The notes under the pieces: generated by a model
Seen by the model: only the letters and a program-made list of their open reading frames with translations
The model's database searches: none
Told to the model about the DNA's origin: nothing
Program-made: the position numbers and the translations under genes
Shown here: positions 43,335 through 54,642 of the stretch, piece by piece
Layout of the letters: every line of letters starts with the position of its first letter
Numbering within the stretch: position 1 is the first letter of the stretch
Source of the DNA: Hemicordylus capensis
Taxonomy: Eukaryota > Chordata > Lepidosauria > Squamata > Cordylidae
DNA length: 64,000 bases
Assembly (NCBI RefSeq): GCF_027244095.1
Contig: NC_069657.1
Span: forward strand, 144,208,857-144,272,856
Direction of reading: 5' to 3'

Positions 43335-44177
43335 ACATACATTCCATGGAACTGGAAATATACACTCCCTGGAATTGCCCAAGGTTCTCAACTATGTAGG
43401 GGAGCCTTATGAAAGGCCTCTTTCTCACAGATTCTGAATGAATGTACAGCTCCCAGTGTGTGGAAATGTGTTGTAATATGAGCAGCCAGTAGGTGGCAGT
43501 TCCTTCTTCCTGCCTGTACTTCTTGTTGAAGTTGTCTCTTCCTGTTTTACACTATAAAGTACTCATAGCCTATAATGGCTGCCTTCCTCTTAGCTCTCAT
43601 GGCATGGTTTCAGCAGTGGGATTGTGTGGCCAGTGGGCATCTTGGCAATACCAAGATGGCCACCAAGATCTTGGGTGGCCAGCAGCCTGGTCCCACTTCC
43701 CCCATGCATTCAGTGCACTTGTGGGGGAGAATATCTGTTCAGTATTATGCAGAGGTACAAAATGCTTTAAGATTGGAGGAGTGAAAGAGTTTTTGTACAA
43801 AACAGAGTAAAACAAGTATATATTTCCTAATGGGAGAAATTGAACCAGGCTCTGGGCATATAGTCAACACAAATCTTTATTGTGTGCAAAGAACATGCAA
43901 CTATCTCATTTACTACGTCTATGACATGTTTTCATCAGTCCATCAAGGAATGGGAAAAGGCAACCATCTCTAATGATGAAATTATAGAAGAGTAGCTGTA
44001 TTAGCATTTTAAAAATCCTGAATATATAGTCTTGTAGTAACTTAAAGATAATACATTTACCTATGTATCATGAGTCCAGTGGTGATTAAGATTTGTTTTA
44101 CATGGGAAGATGAAGAAGAAAGAAGACATGTTGAAAGCAGAGAGACAAAATATGAACCAATCAACTGAAGTTAAAAA
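43335..44177. other. Unassigned intergenic sequence
   Basis: No gene was recognised. The region 43490-43800 is richer in GC and might be an old DNA element, but I found no ends. Confidence 0.35.
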
Positions 44178-44239
44178 GATTCAGTCAGAGGCGTAACTAG
44201 GGAAAACGGCGCCCAGGGCAAACACTGAAATTGCGCCCC

Positions 44240-44345
44240 CCCATCTCATACTGTGTGGGAGGAGGCAATGGTAAACCCCTCCTGTACTCTACCAAAGACA
44301 ACTTCAGGGCTCTGTGGTTGGCAGGAGTCGACACCAACTCGATGG

Positions 44346-44386
<41 letters not shown>

Positions 44387-44390
44387 ATTG
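44240..44390 (+). mobile_element. Sauria-SINE / Bov-B type 3' tail
   Basis: GGAGGCAATGGTAAACCCCT, CCTGTACTCTACC, CAGGGCTCTGTGGTTG and CAGGAGTCGACACCAACTCG form the well-known 3' end shared by Bov-B LINEs and Sauria SINEs of squamates. It is followed by a CT run (44350-44386) where an ACCTTT-type tail is expected. It is nested in the hAT-type element. Confidence 0.8.
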
Positions 44391-44936
44391 CCATATGAAA
44401 TAAAGTATTCTTACTTTGGAAACATTAGAAAAATACCTTTGTTATCAAGCAAACCATTAGAATAGTTTATTAGGATACTTAACAATTTAAGTGAAATAGT
44501 TAGAAATAGTTAAAAATTATAATATTTCCATGCAAAATTTTAAAAGAAGATGGCGAGAGCTCTTAAAGAAAAATAAATACTTTCAGCGATTTGTATTTTG
44601 GTAAGAAAACTCATTCTGACCTTGAGATTGCGTGCTAAATATATTACCTCGGAATGAAAGTGATGTGTTCTCATTACAGCATCTGGAAAGGAAAGAGGAA
44701 GGGGAAAACCAAGATGGAAAACTAGGGAAGGGGAAAACCGAGATGGAACTGTATCTGTCTCCATTTCAGAGTCATTAAAGTTCTACTGAATGGCTTGCTC
44801 AGTAATTTAAGAAAAAGGCTCCCTGTCATCATCATCATCAGTGATCAGCACCAACTCAGTCACCATTGAAGGGATCTGGGAAGCTCCATGCAGAGCTAGC
44901 CTCAGCAGCCAACATGTATATTATTTAATCAACTAG

Positions 44937-45393
44937 AAGTTGCTGGGAAAAGTTCTAGCGTACTTGAGCAGCGGAAGGAGGGGTGTCTCTGTGTGCGCGC
45001 GGGGGTTCCCAGTCAGCCACTTAAGATTTCACTAAGGGAGGGGGTGGAGACTCGGCTGCGGCAATCTCTGCTCCTCTGAAATGCCCTTTCCCAAATATAA
45101 TCGAGGGGCTCCAGAGAGCTCACGAGCCTTCTTATTAGCAACACCACCCAGCACAAGCAAAAAGGCATCACAGCTTGAGCAGGAGATGCAGGGTTCCCCT
45201 TTCACCCTCCCCCTTAGGAGTCTAAATTCCTCCGACCCGAAGTTGCTGGGAAAAGTTCTAGCGTACTTGAGCAGCGGAAGGAAGGGTGTCTCTGTGTGTG
45301 TGTGTGTGGGGGGTTCCCAGTCAGCCACTTAAGATTTCACTAAGGGAGGGGGTGGAGACTCGGCTGCAGCAATCTCTGCTCCTCTGAAATGCC
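44937..45393 (+). repeat. Direct duplication of about 150 bp
   Basis: 44937-45085 and 45240-45393 are nearly identical (AAGTTGCTGGGAAAAGTTCT to CTCCTCTGAAATGCC), about 303 bp apart, with small differences in a GT/GC run. This is an internal rearrangement of the host element. Confidence 0.9.
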
Positions 45394-46095
45394 TTAACCC
45401 CCGGCAGGCAAGCAAGCAAGCCGCTCCCCAAAGAAGCGCCCCCCTCCGGGTTGCCATTGTGCAGACACACACACCTTGTTGTCCTTGTAATAATGTGATG
45501 AGTGCGACACAGACATAGCAGGCAGCTGGCGGCAGCAGCAACACAAACGCTCTGGGCTCTCCCACCCTGCCTCGTGGTCACCGCCGAGTCGACGCACGCA
45601 ATGAAGAAGTCCACGTGCAGGCGGTGAGCTCTCTTCCCACTTGCCAGACACGCGTGCGCGGCATGTCCTCCTCCCTCCCGACACGCATGTGTGACTGGTG
45701 GCAGGGGGCGGCACCACGGGGCGGGGTGGGGAGTGAGCTCAGGCTAGCGGAGTGATATGAATGAAGGAGACGTTGACAACGATGCTGAAGAAAGAAGAGC
45801 AGCAAGCAGGCAGGCGGCCGCAGGCAGGCACTGTCTCTCTGCAATTTTAGGCGCCCGTGGTGCCCAGGAGGGGGGGGGGCGCCAGGACCCGGGGAGGGGA
45901 CGGCGCCTTGCGGACTGCCTGCTGTGCAGTGCGGACAAAAAAAATTTTTTCGCACCAAAAAAATTTTTTCACACACAAATTTTTTTTTTGTAAAAGGCAG
46001 GGGACCAGTGGGGGCACTTTTTTGTGCCCCCTGCCGAGTAGCTCCCGGGGCACGTGCCCCCCTGCCCCCCCTATCGTTACGCCCCTGGATTCAGT

Positions 46096-46650
46096 CACTC
46101 GACACCAATAAGCTCATTTGATTAGAACAGTTTTGATTGCTTTTGCCCCTGTCAGGTAGGGAAAGTGGTACTAGATTGCATTTCTCCCCCAAATTGGGAG
46201 ATGGGGCATAACAAAGCCTGTGCTTCAATCCAGTAATTATCTTCCAGGTGTGGTGGTAATGTTGTGAATTCAGAACAGATTATTTTCATGTGAAACATTC
46301 TGCTGGACCTCAATAGTTTTGGAAAGAGCAGATCCAGTACTCTTGCTTTGATGTGCAGAAATCCCCATATGGAATTCTTCTATGGAAGCTAACAAAGGAA
46401 TTCTGTGTGTACTGGCAGAGAAGATCTGTAGATGTAGTTTTGCTTGGGCATTACATATGGGGAAATGGGCCCAACAATGATGCAGAATCGATAGACAGTC
46501 TGACCTTTTTTGATCTCAATGCAGATGTGTGTACAAATCTCTGTTAAACTATAGTGTGCAGTATAACCTTGTACTGTGCCTTTTTGTGCTTGGGTAACTT
46601 TGAATTATGCAGTTATCTTCAAAACACTTACTTTGAAGAAGGGTGTGTGC
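46096..46650. other. Unassigned intergenic sequence
   Basis: No gene or repeat was recognised; short open frames look incidental. Confidence 0.35.
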
Positions 46651-46655
46651 ATTCA

Positions 46656-46800
46656 TTCATTCATTTTATTTAGCACATTTCTATACCACCCCAAACTCAT
46701 GTCTCTGGGTGTGAGTTACAATAAAACAATGCATCTCTTTTACAATAACACAATACAGATTAAAACAAAATCAAAACATTAGGACAATTTAAAATTTCAA
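46656..46800 (-). mobile_element. LINE/SINE 3' tail, minus
   Basis: CATTCATTCATTTTATTTAG with TTCTATACCACCCCAAACTC is the reversed end of a squamate tail repeat. Confidence 0.6.
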
Positions 46801-47034
46801 AATAATAATAAATCTGTGGAATTAATGGCAACCAAACTGAATGGGGACCATTTGGATAGGTTCTCATTTGCTTCCAAATGAACAGGCTGGCTGGGAACTG
46901 AATGGTAGGGATCAGTTTGAATGTGGATTGGTTTTTCAAAACCCTCTTCATACCTTAATTATTTTGGGGATTTTTTTTTTTAAATTAAGAGGGGGGAAAG
47001 GCTTACTTTTAAAAGGCATTTCCATTGCTGCCTA

Positions 47035-47814
47035 CAGGTGAAACTCGGAAAATTAGAATATCATGCAAAAGTCCATTAATTTCAGTAATGCAAATTAAAA
47101 GGTGAAACTGATATATGAGACAGACGCATTACATGCAAAGCGAGATAAGTCAAGCCTTAAGTTGTTATAATTGTGATGATCATGGCGTACAGCTCATGAA
47201 AACCCCAAATCCACAATCTCAGAAAATTAGAATATTACATGGAACCAATAAGACAAGGATTGAAGAATAGAACAATATCGGACCTCTGAAAAGTATACAG
47301 TATACTGTGCTTGATTGGCCAGCAAACTCGCCTGACCTGACCCCATAGAGAATCTATGGGGCATTGCCAAGAGAAGGATGAGAGACATGAGACCAAACAA
47401 TGCAGAATTGCTGAAGGCCGCTAATGAAGCATCCTGGTCTTCCATAATACCTCATCAGTGCCACAGGCTGATAGCATCCATGCCACGCTGCATTGAGGCA
47501 GTAATTGCTGCAAAAGGGGCCCAAACCAAGTACTGAATACATATGCATGCTTATACTTTTCAGAGGTCCGATATTGTTCTATTCTACAATCCTTGTCTTC
47601 TTGGTTCCATGTAATATTCTAATTTTCTGAGATTGTGGATTTGGGGTTTTCATGAGCTGTACGCCATGATCATCACAATTATAACAAATTAAGGCTTGAC
47701 TTATCTCGCTTTGCATGTAATGCGTCTGTCTCATATATCAGTTTCACCTTTTAATTTGCATTACTGAAATTAATGGACTTTTGCACGATATTCTAATTTT
47801 CCGAGTTTCACCTG
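47035..47814 (+). mobile_element. Tc1/mariner deletion derivative with long IR/DR ends
   Basis: The element is flanked by TA on both sides (47033-47034, 47815-47816) and has terminal inverted repeats of about 262 bp with only about four mismatches, so it looks young. Each repeat holds two direct copies of GAAAATTAGAATAT about 175 bp apart (47049 and 47222 on the left). This is the IR/DR layout of Tc1-type elements such as Sleeping Beauty. The 250-bp middle keeps only the C-terminal catalytic end of a transposase. It is non-autonomous. Confidence 0.95.
47305..47536 (+). pseudogene. Tc1 transposase C-terminal remnant
   Basis: The frame reads LDWPANSPDLTP, then after a one-base shift near 47345 continues ENLWGIAKRRMRDMRP to the natural stop after GAQTKY at about 47536. 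The SPDL.PIENLW word surrounds the third acidic catalytic residue of Tc1 transposases. The DNA-binding paired-like domains and the first two catalytic Asp residues are deleted. Confidence 0.88.
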
Positions 47815-47816
47815 TA

Positions 47817-48008
47817 TATTGGCAGCATCAGGAGTTCCACTGCACAGCCACCCTTGCAAGCACCATCTTTATCAGCTGCTCTGCTCCAGGATGCAACATC
47901 TTCCCAGGGCAGTATGGGGTGAAAAATAGTCACTGCTATAAAAAATGGCACCTACCTCTTTTTTTTTTTTTTTGGTGAGATTCTGATTTTATATGTGAAT
48001 CATCTGTT
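47817..48008. other. Short unassigned stretch
   Basis: Nothing was recognised except a T-run at 47960-47975. Confidence 0.4.
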
Positions 48009-48009
48009 A

Positions 48010-48318
48010 GGAACATAGGAACATAGGAAACTGCCATATACTGAGTCAGACCATTGGTTTATCTAGCTCAGTATTGTCTTCACATACTGGCAGTGGCTTC
48101 TCCAAGGTTGCAGGAAGGAATCTCTCTCAGCCCTATCTTGGAGAAGCCAGGGAGGGAACTTGGAACCCTCTGCTCTTCCCACAGTGTCTCCATCTCTTGA
48201 GGGGAATATCTTGCAGTGCTCACACATCAAGTCTCCCATTCATATGCAATCAGGGCAGACCCTGCTTAGCTATGGGGACAAGTCATGCTTGCTACCACAA
48301 GACCAGCTCTCCTCTCCT
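48010..48318 (-). mobile_element. tRNA-like squamate SINE, full copy
   Basis: The tail units GGAACATAGGAACATAGG and TGAGTCAGACCATTGG run through to the head GCTACCACAAGACCAGCTCT, on the minus strand. This is the best preserved full copy in the window and a useful reference for the interrupted copy at 38353-41460. Confidence 0.9.
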
Positions 48319-48789
48319 AATTGCTTGCTATAAAGCAATTGTTCTGTACAATATGACTAGAGGTTGAAAATGACTTGTAAAACTAAGATTGGTTTATTTT
48401 AATTTAAGCAGAAACTGGGAAACAAATATGCCCTGAAAAACAAATTGGGGTCCTATGAATGAGTCTTGATGAAAAAGGGCCTGAATGGTTCTGAAAAAAA
48501 TCCCCCAAAATGGGCCTCTGGAATAAAAATTTCTGGAGTATAGACCCCATTTGGGAGTAATCCCAGAAGCTTCAGTTAAACTTCTTTATAGCAAGCAATT
48601 TGGAAATAGCAAACCAGCTGAATGTTACACAAGAAATCTATGTTGGAAGTCTGGTTTCTCAAGTTTACAACTGGTGGAAAACTGAGGGTCAGTTCTAACT
48701 GAAAAAGAAATCATTTTAAAAACTAAAGAGTAACTTGCATCATTGATGCAAATTATGATGGAATAACTTGCATATTTTAATGTTGCATC

Positions 48790-49731
48790 TCAGGTTAAAA
48801 CAGAGCGCAGCTTTTTGTAGATCAGTTTCTGAAAAGCTTCTTTCACATCTTTGTTCCTCAGACTGTAGATCAGGGGATTAAGCATGGGGATGACCACAGT
48901 GTAGAACACAGATGCCCATTTGTCCTGATCCAGGGCATAGACAGAAGTGGGCCGTAGATACATGAAAATCACAGTCCCATAAAACAAAGTTACTCCAGTG
49001 AAGTGGGATCCACAGGTAGAGAAGGCTTTGAATGCTGATGCAGAGGGCATTCTCAGGATAGAAGCCAAGATGAAGATGTAGGAGATAAGGATGATAGAGA
49101 GTGAGCTCATTTCGACAAAGCCAGCAAAAGCAAAAAGCAGAATCTCATTGATGTGGGTGTCAGAGCAAGAGATTGCCAGGAGCGGAGGGACATCACAGAA
49201 GAAATGGTTGATAAGGTTGGAGCTGCAAAAGTACAGGCTGAAGGTGGCAGTTGTGTGTATTATGGCATTCGTTGTGCCAGCAATGTATGATCCAAGTAAG
49301 AGCCGGATGCAGAGAGATTTGGACATGGCAGTAGAATAGATCAGTGGATTGCAGATGGCAACATAGCGATCATAGGCCATTACTGCCAAAATGTAGCACT
49401 CGGCATCTACAAAGGCTGCAAAGAAGTAAAATTGGGCAGTGCAGCCTGAGAAGGAGATAGTTCTGCTCTCTGATAATAAGTCAGAAAGCATTCTGGGGGC
49501 AATGGCAGTTGAATAGAAGATGTCACAGAAAGACAGGTGCAAGAGGAAGAAATACATTGGGTTGTGAAGTTGGGAATCAAGTGAGATCAGGATGATCATG
49601 CCCAGATTTCCCACAACATTGACCAAATAGATTATGAGAAACACCACAAAGAGGATGATTTGCATTCGTGGATCATCTGATATGCCCAGGAGGATGAACT
49701 CAGTGACAGCAGTATGGTTTCCCTCAAACAT
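48790..49731 (-). CDS. Olfactory receptor, class II (intact)
   Basis: A 313-residue odorant receptor. An upstream open extension of 85 codons is rejected because it is low-complexity Ile/Phe/Lys sequence from a TTA microsatellite. The ATG giving [12 protein letters not shown] starts the family at the usual distance from TM1. Motifs: sequon N5-H-T, C97, [10 protein letters not shown] at 118-127, KAFSTC at 235-240, [12 protein letters not shown] at 282-293. Two oddities: LHNPMY replaces LHTPMY (55-60), and the loop before TM6 ([14 protein letters not shown]) is one residue shorter and lacks the usual G-R-H/Q/L-K basic word. Otherwise it is whole. No clear splice acceptor lies right at the ATG. 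Confidence 0.94.
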   Translation of the reverse strand: MFEGNHTAVTEFILLGISDDPRMQIILFVVFLIIYLVNVVGNLGMIILISLDSQLHNPMYFFLLHLSFCDIFYSTAIAPRMLSDLLSESRTISFSGCTAQFYFFAAFVDAECYILAVMAYDRYVAICNPLIYSTAMSKSLCIRLLLGSYIAGTTNAIIHTTATFSLYFCSSNLINHFFCDVPPLLAISCSDTHINEILLFAFAGFVEMSSLSIILISYIFILASILRMPSASAFKAFSTCGSHFTGVTLFYGTVIFMYLRPTSVYALDQDKWASVFYTVVIPMLNPLIYSLRNKDVKEAFQKLIYKKLRSVLT

Positions 49732-49937
49732 TTTCAGAGAAGGATAAGATATCTTGTATAGATGTAGGACACACAGACCTCTGTGATCGCTGGAACTGAA
49801 TGGCAGAGTCTTTTTCAAGGAACCAACAGCTGAAAGTTTCTTCTTCTCTTTTTGATGGCCTCTACTCAGCATAAAATAGAAAAAGAAAACCAGAGAAAAA
49901 GAAAAATGGGGGAGGAGAGACTGAAAAAAGAAAATTA

Positions 49938-49958
49938 TTATTATTATTATTATTATTA
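49938..49958 (+). repeat. ATT microsatellite
   Basis: About seven ATT units between the OR upstream region and a MIR-like repeat. Confidence 0.9.
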
Positions 49959-49964
49959 CAACAT

Positions 49965-50080
49965 TTATATCCTGCACTTCCTCCAAGGAGCCCAGAGCGG
50001 TATACTACATACTTGAGTTTCTCCTCACAACAACACTGTGAAGTAGGTTAGGCTGAGAGAGAAATAACAATCAAATAACT
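49965..50080 (-). mobile_element. MIR-like SINE fragment
   Basis: ATATCCTGCACTTCCTCCAA, CTCCTCACAACAACACTGTG and GTAGGTTAGGCTGAGAGAG match the tail half of the element at 42515-42722. Confidence 0.6.
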
Positions 50081-50082
50081 TC

Positions 50083-50345
50083 CCCAGGGCTTTGGAATGC
50101 GCTCCCTGCTGAAATAAGAACATCTCCTTCTCTGTTTGTTTTTTGGAGGACCCTGAAGATGTACCTATTTTCCCAAGCTTTTAACTGAAATAAATTTTTA
50201 AAATTTTAATGTGTTTTTATCCATTGTGATTTTTATCTGTTTTATGAATTTTACATGTTTCATATTTTACATTATGTTTTAATCTGCACACCACCTAGAG
50301 ATTTCTATATTAGGCGGTATAGAAATTCAATAATAAACGAAACAA
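50083..50345 (+). mobile_element. L2-type LINE 3' tail
   Basis: CCAGGGCTTTGGAATGCGCT and CCCTGCTGAAATAAG, then an AT-rich UTR ending CGGTATAGAAATTCAATAAT with an AAACGAAACAAAACGAATCG run. It is 5' truncated. Confidence 0.75.
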
Positions 50346-50349
50346 AACG

Positions 50350-51030
50350 AATCGAATCGAAACTAAACACAGAGACTACCTACAGTCTCCATAGACTCCC
50401 AAATCTTGAAGAAGATTGTGATCTTGTTCGCTTTCACCCCTGTGCCCTCCCAAACCCACTTATGAGGATTGTGGGACCCTCAGGAATGTAGTGGACTTCT
50501 ATACTGGGGCCTTCAGGAGGTGGGGGCAATTTCAAGAAACTGGATGACATCACTTTCTAAAGATGGAAATTCCACTCATGGAAGGTGTGTCTATCCAGTT
50601 TCTGGGAACTCCCTCTTCTTCTGCAGTCTCTCACATCCCACCCTACCCTATTCATGATACCACAATCCTCATAAGAAGCTCTTTGAGGACACAGGGGTTG
50701 CTGTGGGGAAAAGTGGGTGGAGGAATTCCTTGTAGGAATGTCCTTCTATTTGTGGTTTTTAGGATCCAACCCAGTAACTCAGTTTATGTGTATTAGCGGA
50801 AATCTTTTCATTCATCCCTGAAGTATAGAACTGATCAGCCATCCACAAAGTTTATTATAAGAAAACATATTGCTGAATCCAAAGAGAACTATCATTGGGT
50901 GCTAACCAGTCTCCACCAGACCTTCTGATGGTGAATACCAATGAACTGGACTTTTTAATTTGTGAGAACAGAATATTCCAGTGGAACATAAAAAGAGGAT
51001 TTCTGCTCACATGAAGAGAGACCTTCAGCA
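50350..51030. other. Unassigned intergenic sequence
   Basis: No gene or clear repeat was recognised. Confidence 0.35.
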
Positions 51031-51034
51031 TGCA

Positions 51035-51118
51035 GATTGCCCCGAGCCACTTTAGAAAGGGTGGTATATAAATCAAATTAATATAACTAACTAACTAACT
51101 AACTAACTAATTAAATAA
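51035..51118 (+). mobile_element. LINE/SINE 3' tail with AACT repeat
   Basis: CCCCGAGCCACTTTAGAAAG, GGTGGTATATAAATC and about seven AACT units. Confidence 0.7.
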
Positions 51119-51120
51119 CT

Positions 51121-51304
51121 GGTTTCTAAGGGTGGCTGGGGAGGGCAGTGAGAGGACACCTTACTGGTGGCACAAGCGGCTCCTCTAAACCCTGGTGCTT
51201 CTCCCAGCAGCTTGGGGGAGCACCAGGGTTTAGAGGAGTCACTGCTGGTGCTGCTGGTGCTGCTAAGGTGCTCTCTCACCGCCACTCCCCCTTAGAAACT
51301 CTTT
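51121..51304. repeat. Long palindrome (fold-back)
   Basis: The inner stem CTCCTCTAAACCCTGGTGCT at 51180-51199 pairs with its reverse at about 51217-51237. Outer sequence (GGTTTCTAAGGGTGGCTG, GAGAGGACACCTTA) pairs imperfectly with 51260-51304. Non-coding. The next 190 bp (to 51490) carry GGTTTG/GAACC words and a GTGCATGG-like end, as in the MITE at 35924, so the whole may be a rearranged member of that group. Confidence 0.75.
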
Positions 51305-51494
51305 AAAGGTGGGATTCCCCTTTATAAACATCACCCGATTCCCCTTTAGAAGCACCACCCCTTGAACTGGGTCAAACCAATTCAATTGAATGAACCAGAC
51401 CACTGGCTGGTTTGACCAAACTGGTTTGCGGACTGGCGGTTTGGTTCAAATTTGAACCCAACTGCCAAAAACGGTTCCATGCACACTGTGAGAG

Positions 51495-52370
51495 AGATGG
51501 AGAGACGGGTGGACGGTGCTAAGTGACACTCTGCATAATCTGTGGTGCTGTGGAGCATCCCTCTGCTGTAACAGTATCATTAATCACCAACATGCATAGA
51601 AGAATAGAACATAGTAATCATCCTGCTTGATTAAAAAAAAAAAAAGAGTTAGAGCATCTCCAAAGATGGCTGCTCAGGCTTTCCTTGAAAACCTTCAACA
51701 AGGGACAGTCCACTCACCTCTAGGTGGCTGTTTCCATTATTAAACTGCCTTTAATAAGAAGTTTCCTCTAATGCTCCATGAAACCTACCATCCTGCAACT
51801 CAAACTCAGTAGATCTAGATCTGACCTTTGGGGCAGAAGAGAACTGTAACCTCTTCTCTGTGACAGCCATTTGAAGAGTGCTAACATCATGTAATATGTC
51901 CTCCCTCAGTCTTTCTTCTGTTGGACCCTCAATTAGTCTGGAAAACTGGAGATACAATAAAACTTACCCAGGCTCCTTGTGGAAATTTTATATGAGTCAG
52001 AGCTTCTGCTTTGTGCTCCTGCCTCTCTTAACTTTCCTACGTTCAGGAGGAATAAAACCCAATAGTTGACCTTGGGGCCAATATGCATTTTGCTGATCCC
52101 AATGAACTCCTGATTGTCTCTAGCTGCGCTGCTGCCTAGTAGGCACTATTTATTGGGTAATGAGTTTTCTACCTCAAAAAAATGATGTAATTATTCTAGC
52201 AGAAAACAGGATGCAGAAGCTGGGAGTTTGCTCCCAAAAGATTTGTGATTTGCAATTCCCTTATCATGGGACCCTTGCATACAGTGATTTCAGGGCCATT
52301 GTGATCCAATCCAATTTGCTCTCTGGTTCTCCATGGCATTGTTTTTATTCCTTACTAGAAAACTGACGTT
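51495..52370. other. Unassigned intergenic sequence
   Basis: No gene was recognised. Near 51740-51900 words such as TTCCTCTAATGCTCCATG hint at an old repeat but none was identified. Confidence 0.35.
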
Positions 52371-52375
52371 TGACA

Positions 52376-54270
52376 TTAAGAATATAACATAAGAACAGCC
52401 TGCTGGATCAGGCCCAAGGCCTATGTAGTCCAGCATCCTGTTTCACCAGATGCCTCTGAGAAGCCCACAGGCAAGAGCTGAGGGCATACTCTCTCTCCTG
52501 CTGTTGCTCCCCCACAACTGGCATTTAGAGGCATCTTGCCTCTGAGGCTGGAGGTGGCCTATAGACACCAGACTATTAGCAATTGATAGACCTGTCCTCC
52601 ATGAATTTGTCTAAGCCCCTTTTAAAGCCACCCAGGCTAGTGGCTATCACCACATCTAGTGGCAGAGGATTCCATAGACTAATTATGCACTGTGTGGAAA
52701 AGTACTTCCTTTTGTCAGTCCTAAAATTCCTGGCCTTCAGTTTCATGGGTTGACCCCATGAAACTGGTGTCTAGTGTAATGAGAGAGAAAACCTTCCCTC
52801 TGTCCACTCTCTACTCCATGCATAATTTTACACACCTCTATCATGTCTCCCCACAGTAATCTCTTTTCCAAACTAAAAAGCCTCAGATGCTGTAGACTTG
52901 CCTCATAAAGTAAGTGCTCCAGGCCACTGATAATCTTGGTTGCTCTCTTATGCACCTTTTCCAGTTCTACAATGTCCTTCTTAATATATAGCGACCAGAA
53001 CTGTACTCAGTACTCCAAATGTGACTGCAGCATAGATTTGTATAAGGGCATAATAATATTCACATTTTTATCTCCAATCCCCTTCCTAATGATCTCTAGC
53101 ACAGAATTGGCCTTTTTCACAGCTGCTGCACACTGAGTTAGACTTTCAACGAGCTGTCCACCACGACCCCAAGATCCCTCTCCTGGTCAGTCACCAACAG
53201 CTTAGACCTCAGCAGTGTATATGTTAAGCTGGGATTTTTGCTCCAATATGCATCACTTTATACTTGCTTACATTGAATCACATTTGCCATTTTGTCGCTC
53301 ACTCACCCAGTTTAGAGAAATCCTTTTGGAGCTACTCAAAATCTGTTTTGGATTTCACTACCCTAAATAGTTTAATGTCATCTGCAAATTTGGCCACTTC
53401 ACTGGTTACCCCAATTTCTAGATCATTTATGGACAAGTTAAAGAGCACTGGTCCCAGTAAAGATCCTAGGGGGACCCCACTTCTCATTTCCCTCCACTGT
53501 GAAAACTGTCAATTTATTCCTACCTTCTGGTACCTGTCCTTCAACCAGTTACCAATCCACACATGCACCTGTCCCCTTATCCCATGACTGCTAAGTTTAC
53601 TTAAGAGTCTCTGATGAGGAACTATGTCAAAAGTATTTTGAAAGTCCAGGTATACTATGTCAACTGGATCACCTTTATCCAGACATCTGCTGACACTCTC
53701 AAAGAACTCCAAAAGATTGGTGAGGCAAGAGTTTCCCTTTCAGAAGCCATGCTGCTTCTCCTTCAGCAAGGGCTGTTCTTCTATATGTTTAACAATTTTG
53801 TCATTAAGTATGCTTTCCATCAGTTTACCTGGCATAGCAGTTAAGGTAACCGACCTGTAATTTCCTAGATATTTTTGTTAGAAGATCAGAAATTTCATGT
53901 TTGAGTTCCTTCAGAACTCTTGGGTGGATGCCATCATGCCCTGTTGATTTATTAATTTTTCATTTTTCAAGACAGTACATCCTCTCTCATCACTTCAAAT
54001 TGGCCCAGTTCTTCAGTCTCCAAGCCTGAGAAGCTCACTTCCAGAGTGGGGGTGTATGATCAGTATTCTCCATCATGAAGATAGTTTCTCTGCAATCTCC
54101 TTATCCTCCTTAATAATCCCTTTCACACCCTCATCATCAAAGGGTCCAATCACCTCCCTGGAAGGTTTTCTTCTCTTGATTTAAAGAAGTTTGTTATTCC
54201 CCTTGACACTTCTAGCTATATGCTTCTCAAACTTTCTTTTTGCTTCCCTTATTGTCTCCTTCTCTTCTGT
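52376..54270 (-). mobile_element. CR1 LINE, 5' truncated, 1.9 kb
   Basis: The minus strand gives CR1 RT words VDIVYLDFQNTFDIVPHQRL (53610-53680 region) and a long stretch of fingers-to-thumb sequence. The C-terminal block RATKIISGLEHLLYEASL with LRLFSLEKRLLWGDMIEV follows (52810-52955). The 3' UTR ends in AACATAAGAACAG-like units near 52380. Frames are broken in several places and the endonuclease domain is missing. It belongs to the same family as the copies at 4950, 28650 and 61350. Confidence 0.9.
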
Positions 54271-54642
54271 GCAGGAAAATATATAGTATCTGTTTATCTT
54301 ATGGCTGCCAACCTTTTCCTTGCAGCCTCTCTGTGCCTTTGTCCAATGGGCAGATAGGAAGGAAAGCTTTTCCCATTACTTCATATCAGGGAAAGTCATT
54401 ACTTTTCATTCAGCTGCTGGAATTACATGTTAAAGGCTCTGATATAGCAACAGTGGGAAAGACATTTGCCTGCGAAAATAGAGAGTTGCTCATAGTCAGA
54501 GTACTACCGTGGTCTAGATGGACCAGTAGGCAAATTACTTATATCTACAAGAGCACTACTGGGGGGGTGGGAGTTGGCAACTCAAGACAAGGACCTGGAA
54601 TATTGTGGATAATTGGACTGCAAGACAAATGGGACTGCAACA

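Larger units (their letters stand above)
44186..46087. mobile_element. hAT-type element with perfect target duplication, non-coding
   Basis: It starts CAGAGGCGTAACTAGGG and ends, reversed, CAGGGGCGTAACGATAGGG. Both flanks are GATTCAGT (44178-44185 and 46088-46095), an exact 8-bp target duplication, so the boundaries are firm. It is 1902 bp. No transposase frame was found. It contains a Bov-B/Sauria-SINE-like tail near 44240-44350, a CT run, a direct duplication of about 150 bp (44937-45085 and 45240-45393) and an A/T palindrome cluster (45938-45992). Exact target duplications suggest a fairly recent insertion. Confidence 0.9.

Noticed and set aside
45578-45976. Several overlapping frames of 80-130 residues
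   Set aside because: GC-rich non-coding interior of the hAT-type element; frames exist on both strands with no motif.
48790-49986. A 398-residue reading for the third intact OR
   Set aside because: The first 85 codons are low-complexity sequence from a microsatellite and flank. The family start is MFEGNHT at 49731.
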